The translations under genes were made by a program, and so were the position numbers. From the NCBI GenBank assembly GCA_965153355.1, contig OZ231126.1, positions 47,802,001-47,866,000 of the forward strand: a stretch of DNA of 64,000 bases, in the 5' to 3' direction. Origin of the DNA: Flaccisagitta enflata (taxonomy: Eukaryota; Chaetognatha; Sagittoidea; Aphragmophora). Positions within the stretch are counted from its first letter, which is position 1. Every line of letters begins with the position of its first letter. This document shows positions 29,560 to 48,712 of the stretch, one piece after another. Under the pieces are notes generated by a model. The model saw nothing but the letters and a program-made list of their open reading frames with translations. It did no database searches and had not been told where the DNA came from.

Positions 29560-31396
29560 TAACAGAAATGCATCGGTTAAGGAGGGCATGAATGGGCTAT
29601 GACCAATAACGATAACAAATGATGGAAGCTACGGCTACTTCACGATAACAGCTATCTTCAAAGGCTCATGGCTCTAACTCAGTCCCGCCATGAGCTATAT
29701 TCATTTCCTGCCTCTTACATGTGTTTGACTCTGTGATTAAAGCTGCAGGGAGGGTGCCACACTTTTAGGGGTGAACTACTTTTATTTCACTTTCGTCTGT
29801 ATATAATTCAGCTGATTAGGAGTGGCTATGCAGTGGCACGCCGTATGCTGGGCAGTGCCAAATTCCTTAGCAACGACAACAAGAACATTAATAATACCAG
29901 TAAGGCCTTAGTTTCGTCAGAAGAACACTGTTTTAGTACTGTAGCAACTGTAAGTTCAGTTTGCATCCTGTAGCTCCTTGCCGCTACAAAAATCAGAGTT
30001 GTCAGTATGAGTCCACACAAGGCTCTACCTACATCCTCACTTCTGACATAGCAGGGATTTCCATTGACTATCATAGATAGCTCCTGACATAAAAATAGTT
30101 TGAATTGACTGGAATTGCCTGAAAATCGACAAGGATGAGCAAAATATAATCGATAATCAACCAAACGACCGTTATTGATATTAATGTATACTTTAATTTT
30201 ATGGTATTCATAGTCGCTCCCTTAAAAAATATTGCCTGGTTGTAATTTTTTCCAAACACGTCAATCGTGGTTAGGACTATAACAATCATATAGAGCTCAA
30301 AAGCCAGCAAAGAGCTTCAAAGCAAAGCTTGACACAGCTTCAAACCGGTAATGAGAGAACCCACGGGACATCATAGGTGAGCGTCATAACAGGGTGTGCT
30401 AAACAAAACCCGAAGTATCAGTGAAGCGCACTCCCACTTGGAATTATCCTAGTGGTGCTTTTGGCAATTTCAAGAATCTTTCTTATCTGATGTAGATTGA
30501 ATACATTTTTCGACGACTATCAAATAAATAGATATTTCTTGCGCCACCCTATCCTGGCTAAAAATTCCATGAACCCCCCAATCAGTCTTAAAAAGAGCGA
30601 CAGACAAACGGTAACGGCATGAGAGCGTGAGATCCCACCAAAGTATTGCCAAAGACATTTCGCGGCCATTCGGCGTGACTTTCGATGATAATATCAATTA
30701 GGGTAGTCGGCAATTTGGACAAATTTTACATATCGATATACATGGGCCCTTTGCACAAAAATCCAATAAAATTTACACAAGTAGGGGTATGGAATCAAAC
30801 AAGAAACTTTGTCGGCAAAACCATACTTTCTACGGGATTTTTTCATTGCCATAGGAAACCTATAGTTTATAGTTTAGCCGACATGGTTTAATCTTTAAAA
30901 TCAGACCTCTCCTTGTAGAAAAACCTTCTTTGGTACATTAATGCAATAACCAGGTGTATATCATACTTTTAAATGTAACCCTTGCCCCCGCCACCCTGAT
31001 ATTCATGTTAGCGAGAAAAAAAAACCCGGTGCATGACTGAGCTATGACAAAGAAAAATACGCAGAGATAAAACAATCATTCACTCGAAAAAAATTTTCAA
31101 CAATGAAAAGTTTCATAATTTTCAGAAATTGGAAGCCAGTCGATGCGACAGTCGCTCCTTATCGCTATATACAAATGAAAATGCAATTGTAAGGACAAAC
31201 AGACAGCAAAATTGCGTAACAACTTACTTGCTCACTAGGCCTACTCGTCCCATTTTCACAAAATAGTGTCTTTAAAAAAATGATGATAGCTCCTCAGTCT
31301 TCACTGTGGCAACGACGAAGGCGTTCACAAAAAAGAAAAAAAACAATATATCACAATGCAAATTTCGAAGCGTCTTTGTTAAGTGAGTCTACCGCC
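29560..31396. other. Intergenic region upstream of nothing recognised
   Basis: Reverse-strand frames at 29,826-30,164, 30,071-30,310 and 30,470-30,697 encode hydrophobic, possibly membrane-spanning segments, but they lie in different frames. Only one weak splice acceptor (GATTTTCAG at about 30,113) could connect them. They may be remnants of a membrane protein; I do not call a gene. The last part would hold the PSMC5 3' UTR. Confidence 0.35.
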
Positions 31397-35527
<4,131 letters not shown>

Positions 35528-35944
35528 GGCGAGTCGATTCGACGAAAGATGTTATCGATTACAGATGAGACAAAATAATTAGAACAATTTAAACAGTTAA
35601 TTTACAGTAGTTTTTCTTTTTCAAGCGGGTTTGTTGGTTGTTGAAAAAATCGAAAACGTTCGCTCGCGCGCTCGTTCAAAGACGATGCGTGCGTACTAGG
35701 ACAACCCCATTATGTCTTTGTTACCAAAAAAGCAAAATTAGCAATTCTATAACTGAAAAGAGAAAAAAAGTGTTTCAATGAACATGGAATTAACTTTTCA
35801 ACGACTTATTTGGAAAGCTTTTTCTTAACACTTATGACATTTTTCATTAATAATTTGAACGAAAGAAGACCCGGGCCATATGGAGATGAAAGTCTATGGC
35901 CCTTGATCGTGACTCCAGAAATAATCGAGAGAAGCGTCAAATCT

Positions 35945-36739
<795 letters not shown>

Positions 36740-37395
36740 TTATCTTTTTATCGAAAACAAAACTAAAAACGCGGATAAAAATGGAAAAGATAGAGAGAAG
36801 AGGGAAGAATTTGTTCATAAGGTATATGTGTAACTTTTGGAATGAGTGATTAATACACGTGTAATAGAAATGAATAGTAACAATCAAATTGACTTAGTTT
36901 CAAACAGTGCGAGTGAAGATCTAATATGGCTAGTCGGAGTCCTCAAATGAACAATCCGCAACGACCAAAAGATCATACAACCCGTCGCAAAAGCAAATAA
37001 ATAAATCTGACAAAGTGACATGCAAATTTGTTTTGTCATCCAGGAAAGGACAGTAAACACAGAGATATCACCAACTACCGAAAAAATGAAAGATGTAAAT
37101 AATCCCACGGCATTACATTGCGTAATACGTGGCACCATAGAAGAGAGCGTTAAAACGAAAGGAGTAAAATTTTCGGCTTTCACTCAAGGAATTGATTTAC
37201 GAGACTACGCGAATCATTTTCGGTACTACGCGAATTAAAACGGAGGGGCAAGGAGTAAGAATGTATGTCAGAGACGGGCCTCTCTTTCTATGGACAGCTG
37301 GTTTTGGAATGTCGGTTTTTTATTCAATGGTCCTTGTTTCGTTTTTCTGCCAGAAGCACGGATGCAATATTATCACCATCCGATTTGTTTTCAAG

Positions 37396-38375
<980 letters not shown>

Positions 38376-38978
38376 AGTTTTTTTTTCTGTGAATCCCAAT
38401 TCTTTCGAATACCAATTTCTTTTCAATCCCAATCTCACTCTGAGAAAAATAAAGGTTTCGATTACACCTCAAAAATTATTTGCCGTTAACAAGGCTGCAT
38501 GTTGATGCAGTCAGGTAAAATCAAGATTATGATGATGATAATAAAACATCAAGATACGATAAACCAGGTGCAATTGTGGAGGATATACGACGACCATGAG
38601 CAAAGCCCGGATTTTGAAGCTGCCTGAAAACAACAAAGCCATTGCTACAGTCAATCGAATAAGGAAGTACGAAGACCCTTGCATAAAAAGCGCCCCATGA
38701 TATTGAATGCGCTACGCAATCCCAAAAGACAAAGACCCAGCTACCCCTCCTTCAGGGGAGCCACCTCCGTTAACGACTACATGTTCGTCATCGTGATGAG
38801 TCTTCCCTCTGCATTTCCCCCACGAAATTTACTTAGGACGAAAGAAATAACGCATCGCAAAAAAAAAGTCATGATGAAAGTTATTGAACAAGACACGTCG
38901 GGTGAGGAGAAAGGCCAATCTGCCATTCCCTCCCGTTGTTATTGATTCGTTCTCCCCGACGACATGATCACGATTCGA

Positions 38979-39660
38979 TCAGAAACCGTGAATTTTGAGT
39001 GACTCCTTTTGGCCGAGGCCGTTCTCCAATAGAAACGACTGCACATGCGCTCGCTGGTCACCCTGGAGGGAGAGAGGAACGAGAAAACAAATTTGTTGTA
39101 GTTCTATAGCTATATACCTTCTCACATAGTAGAGCTCTACTGGGAGAAAGAACAACGTTTCATGTCAAAAGCATATCTCTCACCTGCAACTGGATGACCT
39201 CTCCGTACTCCGGGTGCTCGATGACGGTACCGTTGCAGGCAAACTGTTTTTTCAGCGCCTTGACGATGCGTTTTTTGTCAAACTTCTCCGCGATTCCCTG
39301 TCACAAAAATGACAGTTAAAATGCGAGTACAAGACAGAATACAGCTCCGCGATCCCACCAAAAGAAAGCAGCAACATCATTGCGCCGATTTACCTGAACC
39401 GTGGTGAGGGTTTTGCGTCCGTTCCTTTGTTGGATTCGGATGTGAATGAGTGAGTCGCTATTCACACCCCCTCCCACATCGTCTTCGTTAACATCGAACG
39501 GGTCGAAGTTTGCAAGGTTCTGAATGCCAAGACGTTTTACACTTTAACATGAATCTTTGGCGGTAATTCCGCAAAAGAAATTGAGCCAGGGATTGAAAAA
39601 AAGCTCATAAAAGGTCAAAGGATGTTAAGTGAAGAAAAGCATTACCTGAAGTTGGGTCAT
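38979..39660 (-). CDS. EIF1: Translation initiation factor eIF1 (SUI1)
   Basis: eIF1 binds the 40S subunit and guards start-codon selection. Four exons, 39660-39646 (only MTQLQ), 39519-39394, 39297-39184 and 39062-38979, give 112 aa (human 113). The SUI1 fold is clear: IHIRIQQRNGRKTLTTVQG, then EKFDKKRIVKALKKQFACNG, TVIEHPEYGEVIQLQGDQR, and the end SLKIHGF. The 15-nt first exon is unusual and was found by matching phase and the family N-terminus. It sits 375 bp downstream of LDAH and 604 bp upstream of ARPC5. Confidence 0.96.
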
Positions 39661-40034
39661 TCGAAAAGGTGGTGTGGAACGACGGTTTGGAGAGAGAATG
39701 TGAAAAAAAGCGTTTATGTTTGATACTTGTGATACTGGTAAAGGACAAATGAATGTGTTATCAAATGACAAATGAGATGTCAGATGGCTACAGAGTTAGA
39801 GACCATAGCAAATTTCATGAGAGGATCAAAATCACAGACATATCAATCACGACTTATTAAAACACTAATGGACTAGTTTTTCAATTCATGACGATTGACG
39901 ATCACCAAGACGGAAGTAACGAAATTTCATAATTATTTTTGTAGTTATTTTTGATCAAGATGCTTTTTTTCATCACGTAAGCAATTAAATGCCAACCGCG
40001 CATCAGTTCCAGGTTCACCACACAATCCGTGGGA

Positions 40035-42908
40035 TCATGACACTTTGCGACGTCTTTCTAGGAGCTCCATGATCCATCCCCAAACTTCTAGTCCCATCTC
40101 TTCGCTGTTTTTGATAACAAAGGCGTGTTCATATCCTTCCTCGCAGAGATGAACGTCGCCCTCCGGAAACACTTCCTTCATTTCCCGATAATACGACATC
40201 GGGACCCACGCGTCCGTAGTTCCGTAGAAAAAGCGTAACTTCGACACGTTAGACTGGATGAAATCTGCCAAGGAAACACAGTGGGCCTTAATTGAATTTG
40301 GGTTGAAAAAAATCCTCAAAGGTATTGACTTACATCAGTGGGTACATCCTATAGTGGAGGATTGAAGTTGACCCTAGAAAAAGAACATCCCTTGAAAATT
40401 TTTGCAAAAATCACTAATAGTTTTAATAAAACGTTTTGAATTTTTAAAATATTTGATATTAAACTTTACGATCTATGTATTTCAAATTTCTGATTCAAGA
40501 TTCATATTCCTGGTAAAATCTCAAATCATTTATCAAAAAATAAAATTTTCATTTTCTACGCCACGATTACAAAAAGCCAATGATGGCCTAAAATATGAAA
40601 ATCTTACTCTTTCATGAAAGTATATAGTGTGACCTATCAAATGATTGGAAACTTCACCAGGAATATAAATCTTGAATCAGAATTTCGAAAAGATATATCT
40701 TTGAGATCGATACATACAGGGGCGTATTTGAGCCCAAATTTTTAGGGCAGCAAGCTAAAATCTGTGTCCCAATGAATCTTGTGTCCCAATGATTTTTTCT
40801 ATTACCAATATAACTAATTGTGCAACTTATATGACTAATTAGTATTGCTTTTAATGTAATTATTGTGTTATCATATAAAATAGTCTTGCTTTATTACAGT
40901 GTAAAATATCTACTATTTAAAGTATTAACAAGCACAAGGATGATGTTTTGACATGTGACGTAAAGCATAGTTAGTCAAAAATTATGTCACATTTAGATCA
41001 TTTTACTTTTCACCTCTCGGGGATAAAGCGGAATTGTTTTTTATCAGACATTTTTAAAGAGAATTGCGATTTTTTTTTAACAATTTAAGAATGAGACTTG
41101 ATTCAAATTGACTTGGTTGATGAAGGTCAAGGGCATGGACCTAAATAACTGAATGAATGGCCTAGGGGATGAATAGGCTCAGTAGATCGATCCCAGAAAA
41201 CCCAATTGTATTACAGCTGGAAACATTTCAATCTCTCTCTCTCTCTCTCTCTCTCTCGATGGGGTTTGTGCCCCAACAAAAAGGGCAGCAGCTGCTGCCC
41301 CTGACGCCCCATCAAATACGCCCCTGGATACATAAATATATAGGAAAATTGATACTTTTTGACAATTTTTGCATAAATTTTCAAAGAAAAATTTTTTCAA
41401 AAGGTTTACATCAATTCTTTACTATAAATTATACCTTCTAATACAAGTCACTACTATCGAGGACTTTTTTAATCCATACCCAATTAAGGCCCACTGTGGA
41501 AACGGGGAGTTTTGTATAACCTACGATGATGATAACGGAATCAAGAGCATTTTGGCCACAGTTTGGCCGCAATTTGACCTGACACTATAATACCATCACT
41601 CATTAACACACCTAAATCTAAATCGATGACCGTATTCGCCTCTTCGTAGTACAATTCCAGAACGTTAGCTACGCTCCGCGGTTGGCCCAGCGTCATCGTG
41701 GCGCGGTAAATGCAGTCTGGAATGTGGCCGCGACCCTGAAAGTAGAAACGGACGAGACTTTCGCGCCAAGAAGAAGGTAGAAGTCGGAATAGGTGAAGAG
41801 GAAACGCGAGCAACCAACACGGAATGTTGGATACGAGCGGCGTCAAAAATCGACCATTTGGACTTAACGCCATTCGTTCTAAAGAGGAACAATAAACAAA
41901 ATGGAAGATGCTCAATTACAACACGAGAAAAATTATCAGTGAGCCACTGGTAGGACGGTCATGGGCATAGCGGACGAACGCGACCCCAACTTCCCTTTCA
42001 CCTATGACTTCACCACATATATCAATCGACTTACCGATGGTTGGAAAAAGGAGATACGCTTTGAGAACCCGTTTCTTCAACTCTGGCTTCATTTTCTTCA
42101 TCATTTCGCAAATCATCCAACAGCCGATGGAATGACCGATGAGAATAAGATTGAGATCCGGAACCGCGGCGCCGCCTCCCGGTGAAGACCCGGCCGACGG
42201 TGCAGGGGCGGCGCCTTTATCGTCGCCGAGATGCATGGAAGAAGAGGATTCATTGACGTTACGTTGAACAGAAAGCGCCGGTGAGACAAGATTACGAAAG
42301 GGCAGCATGACGTGGTCTTTAATAAACGCGAGTTTGTGAGCTACCTGCCCACGCAGAGACCGATGCGGATCGCTCTGCTGAAACGGCGGCAAGTGTATCG
42401 GCTCAGAATCCCAATCAGGCTGAACGTGTCCGGCGTGGGAGACGCACCAAACGGGCAACGACCTTCCACTCGCCAAATGAAGAGTTTCCATGAAATACTC
42501 GTAATACTCTGGCACGCCCGGGTTGCCGGGTACGACAATGGCGAGAGTGCGAATGGAGTCGTCAAATGCGCCATATTTAATGACGTGAGTTAAGGTTCCA
42601 CGCACGGACACGAATTCGGCTTCCCGGCGCAATTTGGCGCGAAGACGAAGTCGCGCGGCTTCGGACGAGGAGGATGAGTGACGAGAACGTGGTGGCGACG
42701 CACCCGGGACGGTACCCGAGGGATCGGGGCCACCATCGTCATGGCCGTCCATCGGCGAGGATGAGAATTCGCGACGAGACGCTGTCAAGGCTCGGGCCAA
42801 ATCGGCCGTGCCTCCGTCATAGGCACTCGCCATGGGAGAAGAGAGTTTCCTGAGAAACGTGGTGGGTGAAGTCAACCGAGTCCATTTTGCATTAGAGAGC
42901 AAAATCAT
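40035..42908 (-). CDS. LDAH: Lipid droplet-associated serine hydrolase
   Basis: An alpha/beta hydrolase of the LDAH family, which acts at lipid droplets (sterol-ester turnover has been proposed). Three exons, 42908-42035, 41878-41612 and 40264-40035, give 456 aa. Family marks are VVPGNPGVPEYYEYF (oxyanion region), the nucleophile elbow GHSIG (Ser260), LLFPTI before the exon-1 donor, ALSPNGR at the start of exon 2, and YGTTDAWVP with the C-terminal EHAF that supplies Asp and His. Human LDAH has 325 aa. The extra length is a Ser/Arg-rich N-terminus of about 100 residues and a low-complexity insert before the elbow. Met26 is an alternative start. Confidence 0.93.
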
Positions 42909-43525
42909 TCATGGTTCAGTTCTTGTACTCTTTCCCAAATAAAAGGAATTTGGTCTCAACCTGAAAATGTTCATATGGCAACATGTAACAAATCGATTCC
43001 TATCAGATATCACTGTCACAAAAAGATAGGCCTACTCTACCGCAATATTTCCTTTTCCTAGCTGACACCAGACAAACGCTCGCTACAATTGCACGAAGAA
43101 ATAAATTAACACAGGTTAAAAAGCGTACAAGTTCATGCAATTTGCAATCGGCTTTGATCAATCACCAAAACATCGCTTATCATTGAAGTGGGCTCTATTT
43201 GGGCAATCGAATGATTCTATTAAAAAAAATCGATTTGGACTTAATCTAAGCTCTCTGTCATCAATGCTGCAGTTGTACAGAATTACCATGGAAAAAATTT
43301 CTCTCATAACTTCAGCAATCAATTCTATACAACTACAAACAACCTACAACATACAGCTACATACAACATACATACAACACACACAACTACACGCAGCATC
43401 GATGATGGAGTGCCTAGATCACGTCCAAATGAATTTTCAAAAGAGATTGGGCTCTCAAGATGCAAATGGACCAAGAAAAGCGCTTGGAAATAATGTTTCA
43501 TCACAATGACCAAATTGAGCCCATT

Positions 43526-45054
43526 CTACTTATCCTTGAACATGACTAGAACTTTTTCGTTTGCGATACTTTTCTCATTGAACTTGCAACGCTCTAAATG
43601 TTCGCTCATCCTGAAAGATTCGTCAGTCAGAACCCAATTGTTCACGTTGGCGTTGTTACTGAAAAACCACCGATAATGAGAGACGCGCCATGCCGCGGCC
43701 GTGTCCTCGGTACCTGAGCATAATTATGGAAATTTGGTTAGCAGACAAATCCACGTTAATCGACATAAACCACAAGAGAACATTTGATAGTTCACTAAAA
43801 GCTACATATTACGCCATCAACTCAAAAAAATGAGTACATACCTTTGCTGATTTTCTTCCACACGGGCAAAACCAATCCTTTCTCCTCCAAAAGTCCAAAG
43901 CAAATTTCGCGAAAGAACTTGCAAGTGCGGGAAACTTGATTCAACGAGAATCCATCCAGATGCCGGAAAATGGCTTCCAACACTTCAGGCGGCAAAAGCG
44001 AGACGGAATCTTGTTGAGGGGATTCGCTTTGAATTTGAGGTTTCGCCCCAAAAGCGTCGAGTTGTTCGTCATAAACAATTTGCCCCGTTTCTGAAAATGG
44101 AGCTAATGGACGAACCACGAAAGGACAGCCCAACCTATTAAATGAGGCGGAAAGTTATAAACTGTGTTAGATTTGAACTAGGCCGGATAGACGGCTACCG
44201 AAGTCGCGTGCGGGTGGGCAGTCACCAGGTCATTTGGGCAAAAGCAGTTAGGCCAAAGAAATAAAATCATTGGGAAAAAAATCGAAAAACGTTTTTCGAT
44301 TTTTTGAGTTCCGGGTTAGGAATTAATGTTTCCCTTTTTCGCTTGAGACAATTTGGGAAAATTGGGTCAGAACTAGGCTCGCCCGTGGCTGGGGTTGAAA
44401 TTGGTACAGGGTGAAAGAGGGCACTTTTTTACACCTTCTGGAAAAAAGCAGGGCACTGTGGGACCAATACTTTAGGCGCTATGAATTTTTTAATCTTTTT
44501 TTATTTTCTCACATTTTCGGCACATTTTTCAAAGATCTATATTTTGCATTGATCTCAATTTTTGGCCCTAAGTAACAACAAAAATGAGTTCAGCAGAGGG
44601 CATAGGGAGGGAGGGTGAGGGAGGGAGGGAGGGAGAGCGTGGGAGGGAGAGGGAGGGAGGGAGGGAGAGGGAGGAAGGAGGGAGGAGGGAGGGAGGGAGG
44701 GAGGGAGGAAGAGGAGGGAGAAGAGGGAGGGAGGAGGGAGAGGAGGGAGGAGAGGGAGGAAGAGGGAGGGAAGGAGAGGGGGAGAGAGAGGGATGGAGGG
44801 AGAGGGAGGGAAGAGGGAGGAAAAGAGGAAGGAAGGGAGGGAGAAGGGGAGGGAGTGGGAGGAAGGGAGGAAGGGAGGGAGGGAGAGGGAGGGAGAGAGA
44901 GAGATGGAGAGGGGGAGGGAGAGAGGGAGGGAGGGAGGAAGAAAGTGAGAGGGGGATGGAGAGAGAGGGAGGAACAGGGAGAGGAGGAGGGAGAGAGAAG
45001 GAGAAGGAGAGGGGGATGGAGAGGGAGGGGGAGGGAAGGAGGGTGAGGGGGATG

Positions 45055-45143
<89 letters not shown>

Positions 45144-45228
45144 TGACAGAGAGTGACAGCCACAGAGAGAGAGACAGCGACAGAGACACAGCAAAACAGA
45201 CACAAACAACACACACATGCACACACGC

Positions 45229-45274
<46 letters not shown>

Positions 45275-48200
45275 CAGCCCTTAAGATTTTTTTCCGGTCG
45301 GCGAGAGCCGCCTTTACTGGTAAAAAAAGGTAAAGTGTGACCGACCGACCAACCGACGGACAAAGCGGGTTGTAGAGTCGCGTGCACGCGACTAAAATAC
45401 ATGTGTTCTTTTCAATTGCATTTACTTTCATAACAGTGCGCCGCAAAATAAGGTATCCCTCATAATTTAAAGCCAACAATCATCGTTTACCATCGGCAGC
45501 CATAGTCCGAGCTGCGCTTTTTACCTGGCCAGCGGGCATCTTCTCTCGACCCAACCTCCTAAACCGGAATCCACGACGTCATGCGCAAAGCGCGAGTGAC
45601 TCTCGAACTCGTCGCGCCGAAAATCCTGAGCGCACAAAAACGTGAACATGTTTTGGGGTTTGGGATATGAACGGCGCAGCATTTCTTTGTTGAGACGAAC
45701 AACGGCTGCACGAGACTTTTTCTTGTGGACGATAGGGGGCGATGAGGATGAAAAAGACGCGGCAGATTTGGCAAGTGAGGCAGTTGTGGTGGTTGAGGTT
45801 GAGATGGCAGCCGTTTGAGCTTTCGTTATGTCATAATCGATCGCAGTTGCCTTTGCCAACGGCGATTGTCCGTAGGAAGCGGCGAGTTGCTTGAGCCCGG
45901 CTAAACCAAAACCCATAATTTGACTAGCTTCGTGGTTAGTCCGAGATTCCTCCTCCAACTTGTTCTCGTTGAGCGACAAACCGTTAATGAGTCCCTCCAC
46001 TTGTGGCGCAGAACCAGACTCATCCTCCATACCCATCTCATTCTCGTTCGGGTAATCGCCAATAAAGCTCCAATCTACGACGACCTCTCGTCGCTCGTCA
46101 GATTCCTCCTCCCCGACTAAGTCAACGACGCCATTTTCTTCAAACTCGCCGCCGATAACTTTCAGAGGCGTAACGACAAAGACGCGCAAGTTACGCGAGA
46201 TACGTCTAGGACGAGTGCCGGCCGTGATTCGATCGGCTTTTCTCAACTCGATCGCCATGGAACGCATTCTTTGCACCGTTTCTGTCATTCCACGATAAAT
46301 CGCTTCATGAGCCACGCGGGATGTTAACGCGTCAATCATGGAGATTCCGCCTTCTTCCGCGACGTAGTCGTCGGGGAAACCATCGGTGAGAGCCCCGGCA
46401 TCGCGCAAATTCTTCCACGTTCTAGCCACCATCGCCAAATTAGGCGCGACTCTTTCGTCCAAATCTGCGGCCCACTCTTCCAAGTCCGACGCCACGTCGA
46501 GCAGTTGTTCGGCGATTTTCTTCGGGTAGACCACCAAATCCTCCATCACCGCGTCGGCGATTTCCGTCACTCGAGCCGCGTCCTTTTCTACGTTGAGCAA
46601 GATTTCGGCGACGTTTTCCGTTTCGACGCTGAGCAACGCTTCGACGCTGGGCAGATCAACGCCCGATAAAGATAGCAGAGAGCGCGACAGACGACCAAGA
46701 GATATGGGAGGAACGGCAGAAGGCGGAGAATTCCCATCGATGGATTCGCTGTCATGATCGCTTTTAACGTTATTATCATGGTATTTGTCGAAATTTTTAT
46801 TATTATTCAAGCTGTCGCATTGGCCGCACTGATTATCGGAATAAGAATTTGGTGCTCCTTTGACAATACCATTGGGGTGATCATCTGAAATGAAACAAAA
46901 GTTGATACCAGATTATATACGACATTCACTGGACACCCACATTATAGCGTTGGCAACGTTACTAGCTTTAGTACTTTAGTACAACGTTACTAGCTCTAGT
47001 ACTCAATGCTCGTCAAAGGTAACGATTCACACATAGGGTAGAGTGGGGTAAAATGGGTCAGCGGGGTAAAGTGGGTCACTTAACTTTTTTTTTAAATCTT
47101 GCTAAAATCTGTTGAAATGAAGCAATTTTTGCTTCTGATCTGGGGAAAAGGATGCCATATCCTCCTCCAAGACAGATAATTGCCCCTTGTTTGTAATATT
47201 TGGATGCATTGTGAAATTAAATAGTAAATTGATAAAAATTGTGCGTTGCTAGGCATAGAACCAACTTCTGGTTTCCATGGAGACCAAATAGAGGAAGAAA
47301 GCAATTACCCACTGCCTACGTACTACGGATGGACGGTTAAATATGAGCAGTAATAGTTTTCAGTTTTTATGTACAGTTAGCTTAAAAAGTAATTAAATTT
47401 AATTTAGTAATGTGGGGTAAAATGGGTCACCATGCTAAAATCATGAAATTTTCATCAAAATGCTGAAATATGCCTGTTATCCAATGTCATGGGTCAGAGT
47501 AAGTGAAATACAGCTCATTTCTGCCCTGAACATCTTGTTCCATTGTTGTTTAAAGATTTTATAATATAAATATAATGATCTGATACTAAACCGTTCTTTT
47601 CAAAAAAACTTATCATATAACCATATATTTTTTTGCCTTTAATTATTTTTTTTTAGATAAATTGGTACGTTAGGTCACTCATTTTTCACTAATGCGTTGT
47701 AGCCCTTCACTTGGAATAAAGTAGTGGTCGATATTTTTTGAAAGAAGGTAGGTGACCCATTTCACCCAACCTAGATGGGGTAAATTGGGTCGCCTACTTG
47801 TTTTAAAAAAGGGGTGGGTTGCCCTCTTTGCTCATTCCTAGGAGGCAATTTTCTTTTTTGTGGTAGTAGAGAAAACACACATTGTCTGTAATCAATCATA
47901 AAATTCTTCATTTTCATAAAAAAAATAAGAGATATTAAAGAAATAATCGAAAAAGTGACCCATTTTACCCCACTTCACCCTATCAAATGGAAACATTCAC
48001 CTGAGCTCACGGTGGCAAGACTTGATTGCGCCGCGGCGCTCTCGTTGGCGCCCCATATGAGTGGAATCTCCACCGGGGCTGCCGGATATTTCCGATTGAT
48101 GTTGTTCCTCAGCGCGCTTTTGAGCTTCAGCGGAATCGATCGACTCGCGTCTAACACACGTTGATCCCGATTCATCAACGCCACGTCCAGATAATCGCGA

Positions 48201-48712
48201 GAATCGCGGCCAATCGCGTGTCTACTGGACCCAGCCACCGCCTGGGACGCAGCGGCGGCGGCCGAACTGCGCATGATCGTCCAATCGTCGGTTGGGTTGG
48301 AGGCAGAACAAAGATCGTCGTCTTCCGCGCTTTGAGCACTGACGGTCGAATCCAACGGATCGGAGATCGACCATCGATTCCATTCAGCCATGCAACGAAT
48401 CACGGAGGCGGGACACGTCTGCAAATGCACGTGCATGTCGCCTCGTCGCAGTTCCCAAGCGCAGCCGTTGCAGGCATTAACGCAAGGGACGCGCTGAAAG
48501 AGGCAAACGAGACTAGCGTGGTCTCCGACTTGGCACGCGTGAGGCTCGAAGGAGCAACCGGCGTTAGGGCACCGAACTAATGGACAGCAAGCGCCACCGT
48601 CGATTTTACGATTACGCTCATGAGTTCGTCTGGAGAAGCAAGAGTTACATGGGGCGTGTAGAGCTTGTACAGCTAGTTGAGCGTGTAGAGCTTGTAGAAC
48701 GTGTTCCGCCAT
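43526..48712 (-). CDS. FBXO30: F-box protein with TRAF-type zinc finger (FBXO30/FBXO40 family)
   Basis: The F-box subunit of an SCF ubiquitin ligase. Four exons, 48712-48001, 46884-45525, 44134-43842 and 43713-43526, give 850 aa. The N-terminus has the cysteine-rich TRAF-type finger (CPLVRCPNAGC, FQRVPCVNACNGC, HLQTCPASVIRCMAEWNRW). A long divergent middle follows, then MFTFLCAQDFRRDEFESH with GGWVERRCPLA typical of FBXO30/40. An F-box (about 737-772: LLPPEVLEAIFRHLDGFSL) comes next, and the end has SEHLERC. Order and spacing match vertebrate FBXO30, which has about 745 aa. Intron 1 holds a TA-flanked MITE and intron 2 a block of GGGA-rich, (GA)n and (AC)n repeats. Confidence 0.92.
44176..44225 (-). 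repeat. Palindrome-headed repeat, tail fragment
   Basis: AGGCCGGATAGACGGCTACC, then GTCGCGTGCGGGTGGGCAG. Only the tail end of the family is present, in FBXO30 intron 2. Confidence 0.55.
44590..45270 (+). repeat. GGGA-rich minisatellite, (GA)n and (AC)n tracts
   Basis: Three adjoining low-complexity blocks in FBXO30 intron 2: imperfect GAGGGAGG units (44,600-45,055), (GA)n (45,059-45,134) and (AC)n (about 45,215-45,271). Open frames of 140-300 codons on both strands are composition artefacts. Confidence 0.93.
45288..45396 (-). repeat. Palindrome-headed dispersed repeat, copy 10
   Basis: CGGCGAGAGCCGCCTTTACTGGTAAA, GTGACCGACCGACCAACCGACGG, and the full head AGTCGCGTGCACGCGACT, a perfect 18-bp palindrome at 45,374-45,391. 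A fragment with the GGCAGCCGCCATTACTGGTAAA motif also occurs at 54,985-55,010. Confidence 0.7.
47034..47982. mobile_element. TA-flanked MITE with GTGGGGTAAAATGGGTCA ends
   Basis: Left end TA|GGGTAGAGTGGGG and then TAAAATGGGTCAG; right end GTGACCCATTTTACCCCACT and then TCACCC|TA. The terminal repeat is about 26 bp with few mismatches, and motifs of the same kind recur inside (47,405; 47,755; 47,775). TA target duplication and end sequence fit the mariner-like group. No transposase frame. It lies in FBXO30 intron 1. Confidence 0.75.

Noticed and set aside
29826-30697. Possible chemoreceptor-like membrane gene
   Set aside because: Hydrophobic frames lie in different phases with only one weak splice site and no family motif; kept as an unexplained region.
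44555-45479. Ser/Pro/Leu-rich and Arg/Glu/Gly-rich frames up to 303 codons
   Set aside because: Low-complexity GGGA, GA and AC tracts keep all frames open; the region is an FBXO30 intron.
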